Below are positions 11,635 through 21,953 of a stretch of 64,000 bases of DNA, one piece after another. Location of the stretch: positions 23,331 to 87,330 of the forward strand of contig ML769606.1 of assembly GCA_009733575.1 (NCBI GenBank). Reading direction: 5' to 3'. Made by a program: the position numbers and the translations under genes. Positions within the stretch are counted from its first letter, which is position 1. Each line of letters begins with the position of its first letter. The notes under the pieces are model-generated. The model was not told the DNA's origin and did no database searches. It saw only the letters and a program-made list of their open reading frames with translations. This DNA comes from Gymnopus androsaceus JB14 (lineage: Eukaryota > Basidiomycota > Agaricomycetes > Agaricales > Omphalotaceae).

Positions 11635-12570
11635 TCGGAAAAAGTCGATTTGGGAGATCAGGTCTGACCTACACCTATAAGCACTGATCAGGCGGTCAGG
11701 CAAAACCCATACTGATCAGCCTGATCAATGCGATAAATTCACATATAACCTCTATCAGTACTGACCAGCCTGACGGACACTGATCAGGCTGATCAGGGTG
11801 GTCAGCAGTGATCAGTAGTGATTAGTGAGAATCAAGATATAAAACAAAGTATACTTCAACTTCATTGATACTACGCACTACATAGTAGCCCCGTCGCACT
11901 TCATACTAGTATTATTCTTCATTAAGTTGGGTATAGTATAGTTATTTACATCTATGTTCTTAAAGTTATAGTACATTAGTCCATAGTAGTGTAGTATAGC
12001 ATGCTAACATTAGTTGTAACATCCGCGGTTCGAACCCAAGTCCTTTGCCGCTCAAGCGACCAGACTAATGCGAGCTCCAACTGCGTCATGCTATCTATAA
12101 TACTATAGGTATGTATACCGAATATATAGCCATTCAAATTTTGGCTGATCAGTCCTGATGAAGCTTGACAACATCGCACCAGCTTCTACCAGACGTGACC
12201 GGAAATCTCGATAGAACTAAGTGTATGTACAGTATGTGAGATTTAACATATGCTGGTTTTACTGACCCCGCCTCGTCATCATCTTCACCACTCTTCACCA
12301 TCGACACTGCTGAATTTAGACCTCAGATTTGTGCCGCGTTGCTGCCCATCTGCCCCAGACTCAGCTCCAGCATCCTAGTTATCATAATTTTGTTAAATTC
12401 CACCTAATACAACTGTATATGATACGCAGAATTATAGTACCTAAGGTTGTTCACTGACCAGCACTGATCCAGCCTGATGAGACCTGATCTCCGTTCCAGC
12501 CTAACTTGACCAAACCTGATCACTCGGTCAGGTTGCGTCAGACCTGATCAGGCAAAACGACTTTTTCCGA
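11635..12570. mobile_element. Non-autonomous TIR DNA element with CTGATCAG-rich ends
   Basis: The ends are inverted copies: TCGGAAAAAGTCG at 11635 and its reverse complement ending at 12570. The similarity continues inward with a spaced GATCAGGTCTGAC block. The flanks GACTTG (11629-11634) and GACTCG (12571-12576) are a possible 6-bp target duplication with one mismatch. The subterminal regions are packed with CTGATCAG and CTGACC words. It is 936 bp long and has no ORF of note. It interrupts an open frame (WRDL before, DSDIKPKFNLPA after). Confidence 0.75.
12000..12080 (-). repeat. tRNA-like segment (possible SINE relic) inside the TIR element
   Basis: The perfect box-B-like palindrome GGTTCGAACCC lies at about 12028-12038. 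On the minus strand a box-A-like GCATTAGTCTGGTCGC lies about 35 bases upstream. I could not fold a full cloverleaf with a sound acceptor stem and anticodon. It is more likely a tRNA-derived repeat than a functional tRNA. Confidence 0.3.
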
Positions 12571-12865
12571 GACTCGGATATCAAGCCCAAATTCAATTTG
12601 CCTGCCTAATTCGAACGCCCTTTCGAAACCGCGACCCGGAGAGGACGTAGTTAGGATGAGCGAGTCTTCTTGCACCGAGTGTACGCTGATACTGATGCTC
12701 TATTTTTATAGCTGTAGATGGTTTTGCGTTCAGCGTGGTCGTAGCTTCCGCGGGAGGTCGAGGTCGTGTTATCAGGCTACAATGTTCCTGGGGAACGAGA
12801 TCATAGATTCATCGCAGGCAAGAGAGTAGGAGGACGGCGGTGAAGGAGGAAGAGGAACCATATAA

Positions 12866-13261
12866 GTGGCGCTGGTGGAATCAAGGGAAGGGGGCAGCCA
12901 CTGGATTTCTGGCTCGAACTCGCCTCAGTCGATAGAGGCAAGGACGAGGGAGGGGAAGAAAACTAGCCGCGAGACAGAGCAAGAGGTGCCCGTGGTTGAA
13001 TGTGATGCAGAGGTGGAAAAAGTGGAAGAAGTCAAACGCAGCTCTCGCAAAACTGGGAGTATTCGTAAAGTCTGCGGAGAAGTTGCATATAGCAAGACAG
13101 TCGTGAGTGAAGTAATAACCGTAACCCTTGCAGGAGTGTCCAAGAAGATGGCTCAGATAGTAAAAGAATACAAAACAAACTGCGGCGTTAACATATATAA
13201 TGCAACATTGAACGTGGATCGACAGCAAAGTAAAGATGATGAAGACGGACATATGTCATGA
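12866..13261 (+). CDS. Hypothetical protein, 131 aa, low support
   Basis: An open frame (MALVESREGGSH) rich in Glu, Lys and Ser, with EVEKVEEVKRSSRKTGS and EVITVTLAGVSKKMAQ. It has no recognised domain and no clear introns. The antisense frame is open as well, so chance is possible. It ends 90 bp before the stop of the convergent kinase-like gene. Confidence 0.25.
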   Translation: MALVESREGGSHWISGSNSPQSIEARTREGKKTSRETEQEVPVVECDAEVEKVEEVKRSSRKTGSIRKVCGEVAYSKTVVSEVITVTLAGVSKKMAQIVKEYKTNCGVNIYNATLNVDRQQSKDDEDGHMS

Positions 13262-13350
13262 ATAGAAATGTAAAGTACGTCGTGTTATTTGTAAGTGGAT
13301 TTATTACAAGCAGTATGTTGTATGTATCCAATGAAACATAGACCGGTCCT

Positions 13351-16336
13351 TCAATTCTTTTCGTGCTTCAACAATTTTTGGAAAGATCTTAACTCATTGC
13401 ACATGTCGGGGCCAGGACAACTGTGCCCTACCTTGGAATTCTCAAAGTTGATGATAAGAGGCCCTCCCGAGTCCTTTGTACCCTCTAGGAAGTTGCGACC
13501 AGCAATGTCATTGTGTTCAACTCCGATGGCATGCAGGCTAACCATTCGGTCAAAAAGAATCTGCTTCCTAATATGATATTAGTGCAAGACTGGATTTGAA
13601 ACAGTTAATAATAACCCATACTTTGCTTTCTTGAGAGAGTCGAAATTCTTGGGCTCACGAAAGTCCGCGCCGCCGAATCTGAGAATAAGAGCAATAGCAC
13701 CCTTATTTTCGAATATGCCATAAAAAGGTGGGGTAAGATTGTTTCCTTCCAGATAAATATGCTTGTAAATTTCTGCCTCCTGACACAACCTGTGTCCATG
13801 GGCAGTTGCAGTGCCTTTGTCTGCTTCGGAGTTGGTCTCCCAGTCGGCGAGCTTTACTACAACAGGCAGGGGTTCATGACCCTCTCCCAGTGGGCCCTCG
13901 ATATAGAGCTTACCGCGCCAGACAATCATTTCTGTTGAACCAGAACCACCAATCTTCTCCTCCAAAATTACACCAGCCTCGGTAACAGTGTTTGAACTTC
14001 GCTCTTCTTTAGACCGAGAGTTTACAAGAGCAGATGAGGTTAGTCCAAGAATCTGGGAGCTCGCGCTTGTAGTTTGAACATTTTTGGATAAAGGGCTAGA
14101 CTGTGAAGAGAACGGCGTGAAGGAAGAATTGGTACTGAAATCAGTTGGCGGAGTGGAAAGAATAGAGCAGTTGTCACTAGTGCAACTAGAAGATGAAGGG
14201 GTACTTGTACTGCTGATTGAAGCCGTCGAAGGTCTGCGAGAGGAAGGACTTGGGGTTCTGTTTCTAGAAAATCGTGCCGGAAGATCTAGAGGATTTTCAG
14301 TGGGCTCGGAAATAGCTGACGGCAACATCCTTGTAAAGTGGCTAAAGCCACTCGAGCCCAGATGCGTACCCGGGCAATTGAAAGCAAGATGTAGGCTCTG
14401 AGAATGTGAAATGAGATGAGAAATTCAGCAAGTACTTAGACCAAACAAATGAACTCACCTCAAGCCGAATCTGGATATTGTCCTGATTCTGGCGGGCCCT
14501 CTTGTCAGTGTTCCCGGTAGAATCAGAAGTTGATTCACGACCGTGTTTTTGGGCAGTACCCTCGGAGCCAGTAGCTCCACAAGAAGAATCGGTTCCTCCA
14601 CTAGTGCCTGCTCCGTCTGCTCCGCCTGCTGCTCCTCCACCAGATCCACCGCCTCTGCGTTGACTGCCATCATGGGCATCTGATTTGGGACCAGCAGTCT
14701 TTATTGGTTTCTTCTTCTTCCTTGTTTGACTCCTCAGGCGTGGTTTATCACCAACATGGCTCCCTTCGCCGGGCGGGGAAAAAGTACCATCGCTATCATG
14801 ATCACCATCGTCAGGATCATGCGACAAGGCTCTGCCGTCATCATCATGGTCAACCTTAGGAGCGGCGTTTGGAGCAAAGATGTCAGTCCACGGAGCCAGA
14901 ATCCCACTTTCTTCTTCACTCCGATTCTTTGCATCTTCCCAAGCATCGACAATCCAGGAGGCTTGCCGGATGATATAACCCTCTGCTTCAGCATGATCGA
15001 AAGAGGAAATAATTGCACGCGAGGGAGTGCGGATTTGTGGGGAGCTAGCGACTTGCGAGCCCCGAACCCGCTTAACACTGAATGATGTGTTGAAGGAGGT
15101 AACACTCCCAAAAGTTAGATTTTGGCGGACCATTTGTGCCCAGCACTGGTGAAAGAAAAGGTAAGCAATGGGCATATATCTAAGGATTTTCAAAAGCATC
15201 ACCTGAATTAAAATACAGCGGACACGGGGCACCCACTTCATGATCTCATCCAGGTTTGGTACTTGGAGGCCAGCTTTGCTGATTAATGATCTCAGCTCGA
15301 CATTCCATAGTTCTCGCATATGAGGCTCAACCATGCAAGTCCATGGGTCTCGATATTTGTGCCTAACAGTTGCATCGTCAACAACCTCAGGTCCCACATC
15401 TTGCATCGTATTGGGCAAGGATGAGATGATAAGAAGAACACGGATAATCTCCTTGTCATAGTCATCTAGATTGGAAGAGGCAGCTAGACCAAATGACTCG
15501 GAGCTATCAAGTGGAAGATCCCATTCGAAATGATTCCGGTGAGCGTCATGGGAGTTTGTAAACTGTGAGCAGTTTCTGCAATCCGTCTTCTCCCAGAAGT
15601 CAGTGACTTTTCCGCATTCCATCAGTCTGATCAGCGAGAGGAGGGTGAGATATGCGCTGGGGTGTCCGAGCAAGAGATTCTTGCATTCTACGGAGCTTAG
15701 GCGATCCATGTAAGCAATTGATTCCAAGTCCTGAACCAGCGGCCATATAGGCTCACACTTCCCCTTCCTCAGATCATCCCCGAGCTCAATTTTGTCCTTC
15801 TTCGCAATTCTGATTGTAATATCTGATTTAGCATCCTGCTCGATACTGGTGGTTGCTGCGAGGAGTTTCCAGGTATCAAGATGCTCGATCTGCTTGTCTG
15901 TAAGCTCAAACAATGCAAGAGCAGCAACACGCAAGACGACATCAAGCGCTTGCCTCTGCGCTTCTACGACCCCTTCCTCGTTGTGTACATAGACATCCGT
16001 TCTGATGCACTGGAAGATTTTTGTCCAACTATTCTCCAACAGATGAGCATGTTTTCCTTGAAGAGCCTTTACCGACGCCTCCTGAGCAAGTAATCGCTGA
16101 AAGTAGCGATCCTCTGCGGAATTGACGAATTGTGGTGCTTGATCGCCTAAGAGGAGAAGAGTGCGCTCTGGTTTTCCGAGAGAGATTTTGTTTGGTTGTA
16201 GTACCGAAGGCATGTGGAGGTCATAGAGCGAGGGCTTACGTGTGGAGAGAGAGGTAGTGTGAGGAGCAGCCGGTTCCAGGGGTTCAACTTTGGTCCAACT
16301 CAAGAGGTTGTTCTGAAGCTCTTCGGTTGAAATCAT
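13351..16336 (-). CDS. Kinase-like protein with long N-terminal region
   Basis: Three exons, 16336-14459, 14397-13622 and 13567-13351, with consistent phases, give about 956 aa. Residues 1-430 form a mostly helical region typical of large basidiomycete kinase-like proteins. It is followed by a low-complexity Gly/Asp/Ser linker with a basic RKKKKPIK patch and a Ser-rich stretch. The C-terminal kinase fold shows VVVKLADW (the ATP-site lysine) and GVEHNDIAGRN, in which HND replaces HRD. The DFG position reads INFENSK, so the metal-binding Asp is apparently Asn. Catalytic competence is therefore doubtful. It is transcribed away from the F-box gene, with start codons only 97 bp apart. Open throughout. 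Confidence 0.7.
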
Positions 16337-16432
16337 TACAAGGGTAGAGGGGCTTTATAAAAGGCGTTATTAGAGATCGATGCTAGATGAAGGGAATGAT
16401 AAGATCTGGATTTCGGCGCTTTCAGCCGCGTA

Positions 16433-17938
16433 GTGGGATATCACATGACCGAACCACGTTTCTTCACATCCGCCATGTTGTTGCCCGAGGAGCTGGTGCA
16501 CAATATACTTAGCTATCTTGCCTACCGTCCACAACTCCGAATGCATTGTGAACCTCCAGAACTTCAACTTGAACTCGATTCAACAGACATCCTCTCTCTC
16601 TCTGTGGTCAACCGACGGTTGCGGCGAATCAGCTTGCCATTCCTCTTCGCATCCTTGCGTGTCGAGGGATTCAGAGAAGAGGTAGAGAAATTTAGGGATC
16701 AGGGCCCGCTATTCTCGAAATATACAAAGTATGTTTTCTTTCTTATTTCGCACTATCAATTTACTGACAATCCTAGGACGCTGATATTGAGTAGACTCTT
16801 CCTACTTGACGAGGAAGGGATGAAGATTTTACTTGAATCACTTCCTCAACTCAAACGTCTTTCATGCGTTGATGTCATCTCCGAATTGACCACCACATTG
16901 CTCAATGCACTTCATGAGCACCCCAGTGTTTCTACGATTCTCGTCGCGTCCATACAGGATCTTCCCAACGATCCCAGCCCATTCGATGTATCCAAAGTCA
17001 TGCTCAAGCGATCCGAGCTGAGTAATCCTAGCATTAATTGGTTAACACCAAGGTTGGAGCGCGGCATGAAGGTTTCACAACTTCTTATTCGTCGACCTGA
17101 ACTCTTTACGGATGAATTCGGATTACGAACTTTCAAGGGCCTTTGCGAACTCGACTTGTTGATGAAACATCTTCCCGTCACGGTTTCGTGGCTCCCAGAA
17201 TTTACAGCTGCTCATCCAAACTTGAAGAAAATCAGGTTCATAGATGAGCGCAATGTTTTTTTCAGTCGCCACACATTACCCTTCATTTCCTCGTTCGTTG
17301 AGGAAGCGCGTAACAAGCAGCTTTCTGATGCTTATTCTATCATACGTCTTTCTCTCAGTCGACAAGATATCTGCCCGTCTTCCACTGAGGATTGGCGTGT
17401 TGCTGGATTAACGATAATCATCAAGTCATCTTTAATCGAGATCCTCTCCCTCCTTTATTCTTCAGTTCCTACTATCCGAACATTGACGCTCGAGTTTGCA
17501 GTGAGGTCGGCACGAGGGTTGACGTATCACATCGTATGTATTTTTGCATAGTCTTTTTTCTCATGCTGACGGTCTTCCTAGGATGACGTTATCGCTATAC
17601 TTCATCTCTTTTCGTCGCTCGAAATATTGGCCTTGCATTGTTCGCTCAAGCGACTTCATTTTGGACGTAGAAAGCCATGGCATGCGCTTGCTCGTCTTAG
17701 GAATGCTGGCCAGCTTGAAGCACCCTCAGCTGCTGATATAGCAGAGGCTGGGGTATCCTGGTTTACTTCCCGTATTGCGCAACGTATTCCATCTCTGCGG
17801 GCTTTCGAAATCTACGAAGAAGCCTATTATGATGAAGAGTTTTGCTGCGGTGGTCGCTGGTTTGTCAAAGGGTGGCTCAATGTGCTGAATGCACCTAGTG
17901 GTAATCGAGAGGTCATCGGGACACTAAAGAAAACTTGA
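16433..17938 (+). CDS. F-box protein with leucine-rich C-terminal region
   Basis: Exons 16433-16728, 16777-17533 and 17582-17938 join in frame to 469 aa. The F-box is near residues 15-80: LPEELVHNILSYL, then DILSLSVVNRRLRRISLPFLF. The remainder has irregular leucine-rich segments (LPQLKRLSCVDVI, IRTLTLEF, LEILALHC), as in Agaricomycete F-box/LRR-like proteins that recruit substrates to SCF ubiquitin ligases. An internal Met at about residue 15 is an alternative start. Intact. The substrate cannot be inferred. Confidence 0.75.
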
Positions 17939-19200
17939 ATTATGCGTAGAAACCTTGGGTATTACTTGACATGAATATATTGTCAATTATCTCTTAACCA
18001 CTGATGCTTGACCGATGCAGATACATTTCATCTCCTAGCTCAACAGGTGCGATAAATACTTTATCATCTAGTCTAACTGAATGTGCTTCAGCTTCAATTT
18101 CCAACCTTCTGACCTCTTCGCGGATATTCACGCCGAAAATGGACAAATTTCTGCCGAGCAGAAAAGTGTGCTGATACGCGACTATTCAGTCAACCTTTCT
18201 GTACCGTAGATAAATTGAATGATATTTTACATTTAAACAACATTGTAAGCATGATTAAAAGATCTTAAATCAATACATCAATTGGGTGATAAGAAAGGCT
18301 GGCTGATTTAAGTCGTATCGAAAGAAGTGAAAATAATACTGATTTAAATTTTTTCAAGATAGAGGAAAGCTGAAATGAAAGTCTTCGTGTCAGTCAGCTA
18401 TAATAACTAGTTGATACATTAAGTATCATTGTAATTGAAGTATTCACCAATACATGATATTTCTACAACTCTTTCGGAGCCCCTGAAAAATGCAATGAAT
18501 TTTGATAATTCAGTATAACTGACAGAACGCTACTGCGTCACGGCGGAGACGCAACTGTGTCTGCGTCGGAGACGCGACTGCATCCTGCGTCAAACCTTAA
18601 AGACCATGCATGCATCACGAGCACACCCAATCCAACGCGAAGCGATGGGTACCAATATAAGTCTCATTCAAGTGACATCGCTACATTACCTCCTCCAGCT
18701 TCGATAGTTTTAGTACGTTTCGGACCATCAAACATTCGAAAAGTAATAAAGAGTAGAAAATATTAATTATTGACAGATATCTTACTAACTGTATGGCGCC
18801 AAACTAGATACGCCGAACATTTAGAATATATCCGCCGGTCGTCAGGAACCGTTACACCCGTATAAATAAAATACATTCCACCAAATAAATGCTGATAGTA
18901 AGTAATAGTGTATAGGAGGGGAGGTAGTAGATAATTACCACCTCCCGAGTTTCATTCTGAAATCTGGGGAGGTAGTAATTATCCACTACCTCCCCTCCGT
19001 GCGCTTTTTCTGCAATTTATAATAATTATGCTTAATATAGAAATGTCAAAGCGTTGAATCGCAATAATTTGATGCATGAGGCTTTTTCAATACTAAGGAT
19101 GTTCTCGCACTAAATGAATTGAGAGTATGAGTTGTTGTGTGTCCAGGAATCGATGGTTGAGACACTGATTGATGATGAAGTTAATGTTCTCGCACTCTTG
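17939..19200. other. AT-rich intergenic region with GACGC repeat and hairpin
   Basis: No gene is seen. About 18538-18596 contains a two-copy motif (GGAGACGCAACTGTGTCTGC and a variant). The rest is AT-rich, apart from the hairpin annotated separately. Confidence 0.5.
18915..18998. repeat. Strong inverted repeat or hairpin, 33-bp arms
   Basis: The arm at 18915-18947 (GGAGGGGAGGTAGT...) pairs with 18966-18998 with about two mismatches around an 18-base loop. It could be a small MITE or a transcript hairpin. There is no T-run on either side that would suggest a terminator. Confidence 0.7.
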
Positions 19201-19224
19201 AGCTAAAGTTGTCTGCCTCTGATC

Positions 19225-19530
19225 TCTCTCCTGCTCATCTTTCACTCTCCAACTCGATCCTTCCTTCCATCTTATTCGTCACGGTAGCTTTCCTTGCATA
19301 CCGTCAATTCATGCCACACCACTCAGCTCATTTCACCGCCGAATCCTTCGCCTTCCGATTTCCCCATTTCTCTCTCCAACTCGATCTTCCCTCTTATTCA
19401 TCGTGGTAGCTCCGTCTTACCATCGATTCACGCCACACCACTCAAATTATTCCATTGCCGAGTCCTTTACCTCCGTTTTCCCTTCCAATTCACCCATTTC
19501 TCTCCAACTCCAATCCAACTCGATCCTTAC
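19225..19530. repeat. Imperfect tandem duplication, about 140-bp unit
   Basis: Two copies carry, in order, CTCTCCAACTCGATC, TTATTC, GGTAGCT, ACC(G/A)TC(A/G)ATTCA, GCCACACCACTCA and CCGA(A/G)TCCTT. A third partial copy begins near 19498. Pyrimidine-rich on the plus strand, with no coding evidence. Confidence 0.55.
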
Positions 19531-19539
19531 GACCTTCAA

Positions 19540-19700
19540 TGAAGTGCAGCAGCGAATTTCTTAAGCGACGCCTGGAGGTACTCAAGGCAAGGCCGATATC
19601 TGCTGCAGATGGTCCCGGATTCCTGTATCCGTTTTTCGAGACAGATTACATGGTGAAGGTCGGGACAACGGTGAATCCTAGGGGTTACACACCCCTGTAG
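19540..19700 (+). pseudogene. GIY-YIG / T5orf172-like nuclease N-terminal fragment
   Basis: A short open frame from the ATG at 19540 carries FLYPFFETDYMVKVGTTVNP. This resembles the start of the T5orf172-type GIY-YIG domain, where a (V/I)Y.F....(V/F)KIG.T.N pattern is expected. The GIY position is altered, and the domain stops at a TAG at 19698-19700 before the catalytic Arg and Glu region. Fragment only; the family call is tentative. Confidence 0.3.
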
Positions 19701-19719
19701 GATGCGCCATTCTACACCA

Positions 19720-20190
19720 GGGGTAGCCCGCCGCCTGCAATCCGCTTGAGCTATCGCCTTCAAACCTTGAGCAGAATTCAAGGTATCCTTAATCTACGTA
19801 TATTCCAATTTAAACTGGTCATGTGACTCGCCTTGTTCCTTCGCGGTTGCCTGTTTCAGCAGCATAGGGGCCTGCCGCCTGGGAACCACTGAACCTATCA
19901 CCTTCAAATTATAGGATATACAACTTATCATTAATCCAAGCTCATTTCAATTTCAACTGGTCATGTGACTCATCTTGTTCTTTGGTGGTGGTTGCCTGTG
20001 TAGGCCCACTCACTGCTTGAGATCCACTGAAGCTATCATCTTCAAATTGTAGGATATAGGAGCTATCATTAATCCAAGCTCATTTCAATTTAAACAGGTC
20101 ACATGACTTCTTTCCTTCCTTTTGATTAGTGTAAGGGGCTTCCCACTTGGAAACCGCTGGAGCTTATCACCTTGGAATGATAGGATACAA
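19720..20190. repeat. Tandem repeat, about 120-bp unit, four degenerate copies
   Basis: Repeated blocks: gCTATCaCCTTcAAAt, AGGATA, ATCATTAATCCAAGCTCATTT, then CAATTTcAACTGGTCATGTGACTC and TTGTTC. Copies start near 19740, 19895, 20030 and 20160, with the first and last the most diverged. No coding potential seen. Confidence 0.6.
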
Positions 20191-20368
20191 TTCCACCCAG
20201 ACTTTGCGTGCGCTGACTAATCCAGCCGCTTATTGCAGACTATTGAAAATAGTCTCCATAGTGTTTCTGCCTCGACTCTCGCAGGACTAGAGCAATTTGA
20301 ACTATATGTTAACATGATTTAGATGTATATAAATGTCTGCGGTACAAAATAAACAAAAAAATAAATCA

Positions 20369-21141
20369 CTACTTATAATAGTCTTCCTTGGAATCATACC
20401 CATCGGAGTCAAAGGCCTCCAAATCTTGCACAGTGACCTCTGGATCCTCCTCCTCCTCTTCAGTAGATGGAGGGACAGAGGCTTTAGCCTCTATGAGCTT
20501 CTCAATAGCAGTGCGGAGAAGTTTAAGCTTATCCTCCTGCCTGTTACCCCACTGATTCTCTGCTGTTGGAATAAAACCTTTAACACTGTTTGCCTTGTGC
20601 CATCTAAGTTGTTTGATAATATCTGCCATAGCACGATAACCCTCGGATCGTATTGGCCTCGAGACACGAAAGTCAAACTCGGTTATGGTCAAGATGGGAC
20701 TTGTTGTGTCAACTTCGCATGCCGTGGCAGCGCGCTTCTCTGCTCGTGCAGTCTGCTTTCAAGTCTTTTCTTCTGCAACAATCTGCCAATATTCAGCAAG
20801 CTGAACACGCTCCTGATGGCCAGATCCCGACGCGTCTTGTGTACATGTGATTTTTGAAGGAATTTACGCATCTTGGGGCTGAGACTGTGTAGGAATTCAG
20901 ATGTCCGATTGAGTTTGTACATCTTCCATGAATTGTACTGGGCAAGTGACATTGTCAGATTATGTTTGGCAGATTGACGGAACATTCCAAATGCCGATTC
21001 ATTCAGATTGTTGGTTTTGAGCATCCAGGCACGCTCAATCTGCTTAGGTGTAGCATTAGCCAGAGCTCCTCCTGGCTCAAACTCAGAGCTGAAACGAAGC
21101 CAAACCACCTTAGCATTCTTGAGAAAGTCCTGGAGATTCAT
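20369..21141 (-). pseudogene. Transposon-associated protein, C-terminal-like fragment
   Basis: Two consecutive minus-strand frames, 21141-20689 and 20692-20369, overlap by a few bases. The first contains MLKTNNLNESAFGMFRQ and YNSWKMYKLNRTSEFL; the second begins TEFDFRVSRPIRSEGY and ends in an acidic tail, EEEEEDPEV. The N(D/L)NE..(F/L)G..R pattern followed by an N(R/N)T..F motif is one I associate with transposase-like proteins of Agaricomycetes, without a firm family. The frame change near 20690 and the missing N-terminal part mark it as a fragment. Confidence 0.35.
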
Positions 21142-21953
21142 GCGTTTCTTCCAGAATCAGGTCAGTGTGTGACCAGGTTATCCTAGTTCTGGACTCTACT
21201 GATACCATACTAGCTGCTTTTTTACCCACTTTGTCTATAGCTCTAGCCTCTAGGCTCACACTCGGACGTCATTTGAGCTGTTGGCTGTGTAGATTGTGCA
21301 TCTTACACCAGCCACATATTGGCCAGTCTTCTTCCTCATCTCCTTCGAGACTATCCCGGGCTCATAATGCTCCTCCAATCGTCGATGGCGTTCCGCATCC
21401 TTTGCAGCTAGTAAATTGGCAAGGTCACCGAATTCAAGACTAGAACCGGCCGTCTCTCAGTGAAAATACAAGGAATGAGCACGTGTGAGAGAATTAGATG
21501 GTCGCGAGTACGGGTTGTGTGGAAAAGGTCTGGACTTGGGCAAAGAAGGATGGCTGTTGGGATTGGGACCGTTGGGATTGGGACTGGAGTTGGGAAGTTG
21601 TCATTGAGTAGCAACTCGAATCGTTTGGGCAGGGAGCTGGAAGAGGAATAGGCAGATGTTTTAATTAAAAACAAGAAATCAGATCCAAATTCCGAGTAGT
21701 AGAAAGAACACCTTGAAGTGTACAGAGTTTATTTTCCTTCCCTCCCCAGCGCAGACTGTCTCCAGTGAATATTGCACGCGCAACCCAATTCGTTCCCCAA
21801 TACCTCCTCTCAATAATACCCCTTGCCCAAACCAAACAGCTCCTTTAGCTTCTTGTTGCCCGTCCATTCACATATGCGTAACGCGTGCACTTGGTCATTT
21901 CGATACAGTATATCAATTGATTACGGGTAAGTACATTGTTTCAATGGCTCCTC
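21142..21953. other. No convincing gene
   Basis: Short overlapping frames on both strands, none with a recognised motif. The minus-strand word AAKDAERHRRLEEHYEPG near 21362-21415 may be the upstream part of the adjacent transposon-like fragment, but it is followed by stops. Confidence 0.4.

Noticed and set aside
12881..13252. Minus-strand 123-codon hydrophobic frame
   Set aside because: Antisense of a charged plus-strand frame, with no motif or signal-peptide pattern that stands up.
18915..18998. Transcription terminator
   Set aside because: The hairpin has no T-run, and fungal genes do not use this type of terminator. Kept only as an inverted repeat.
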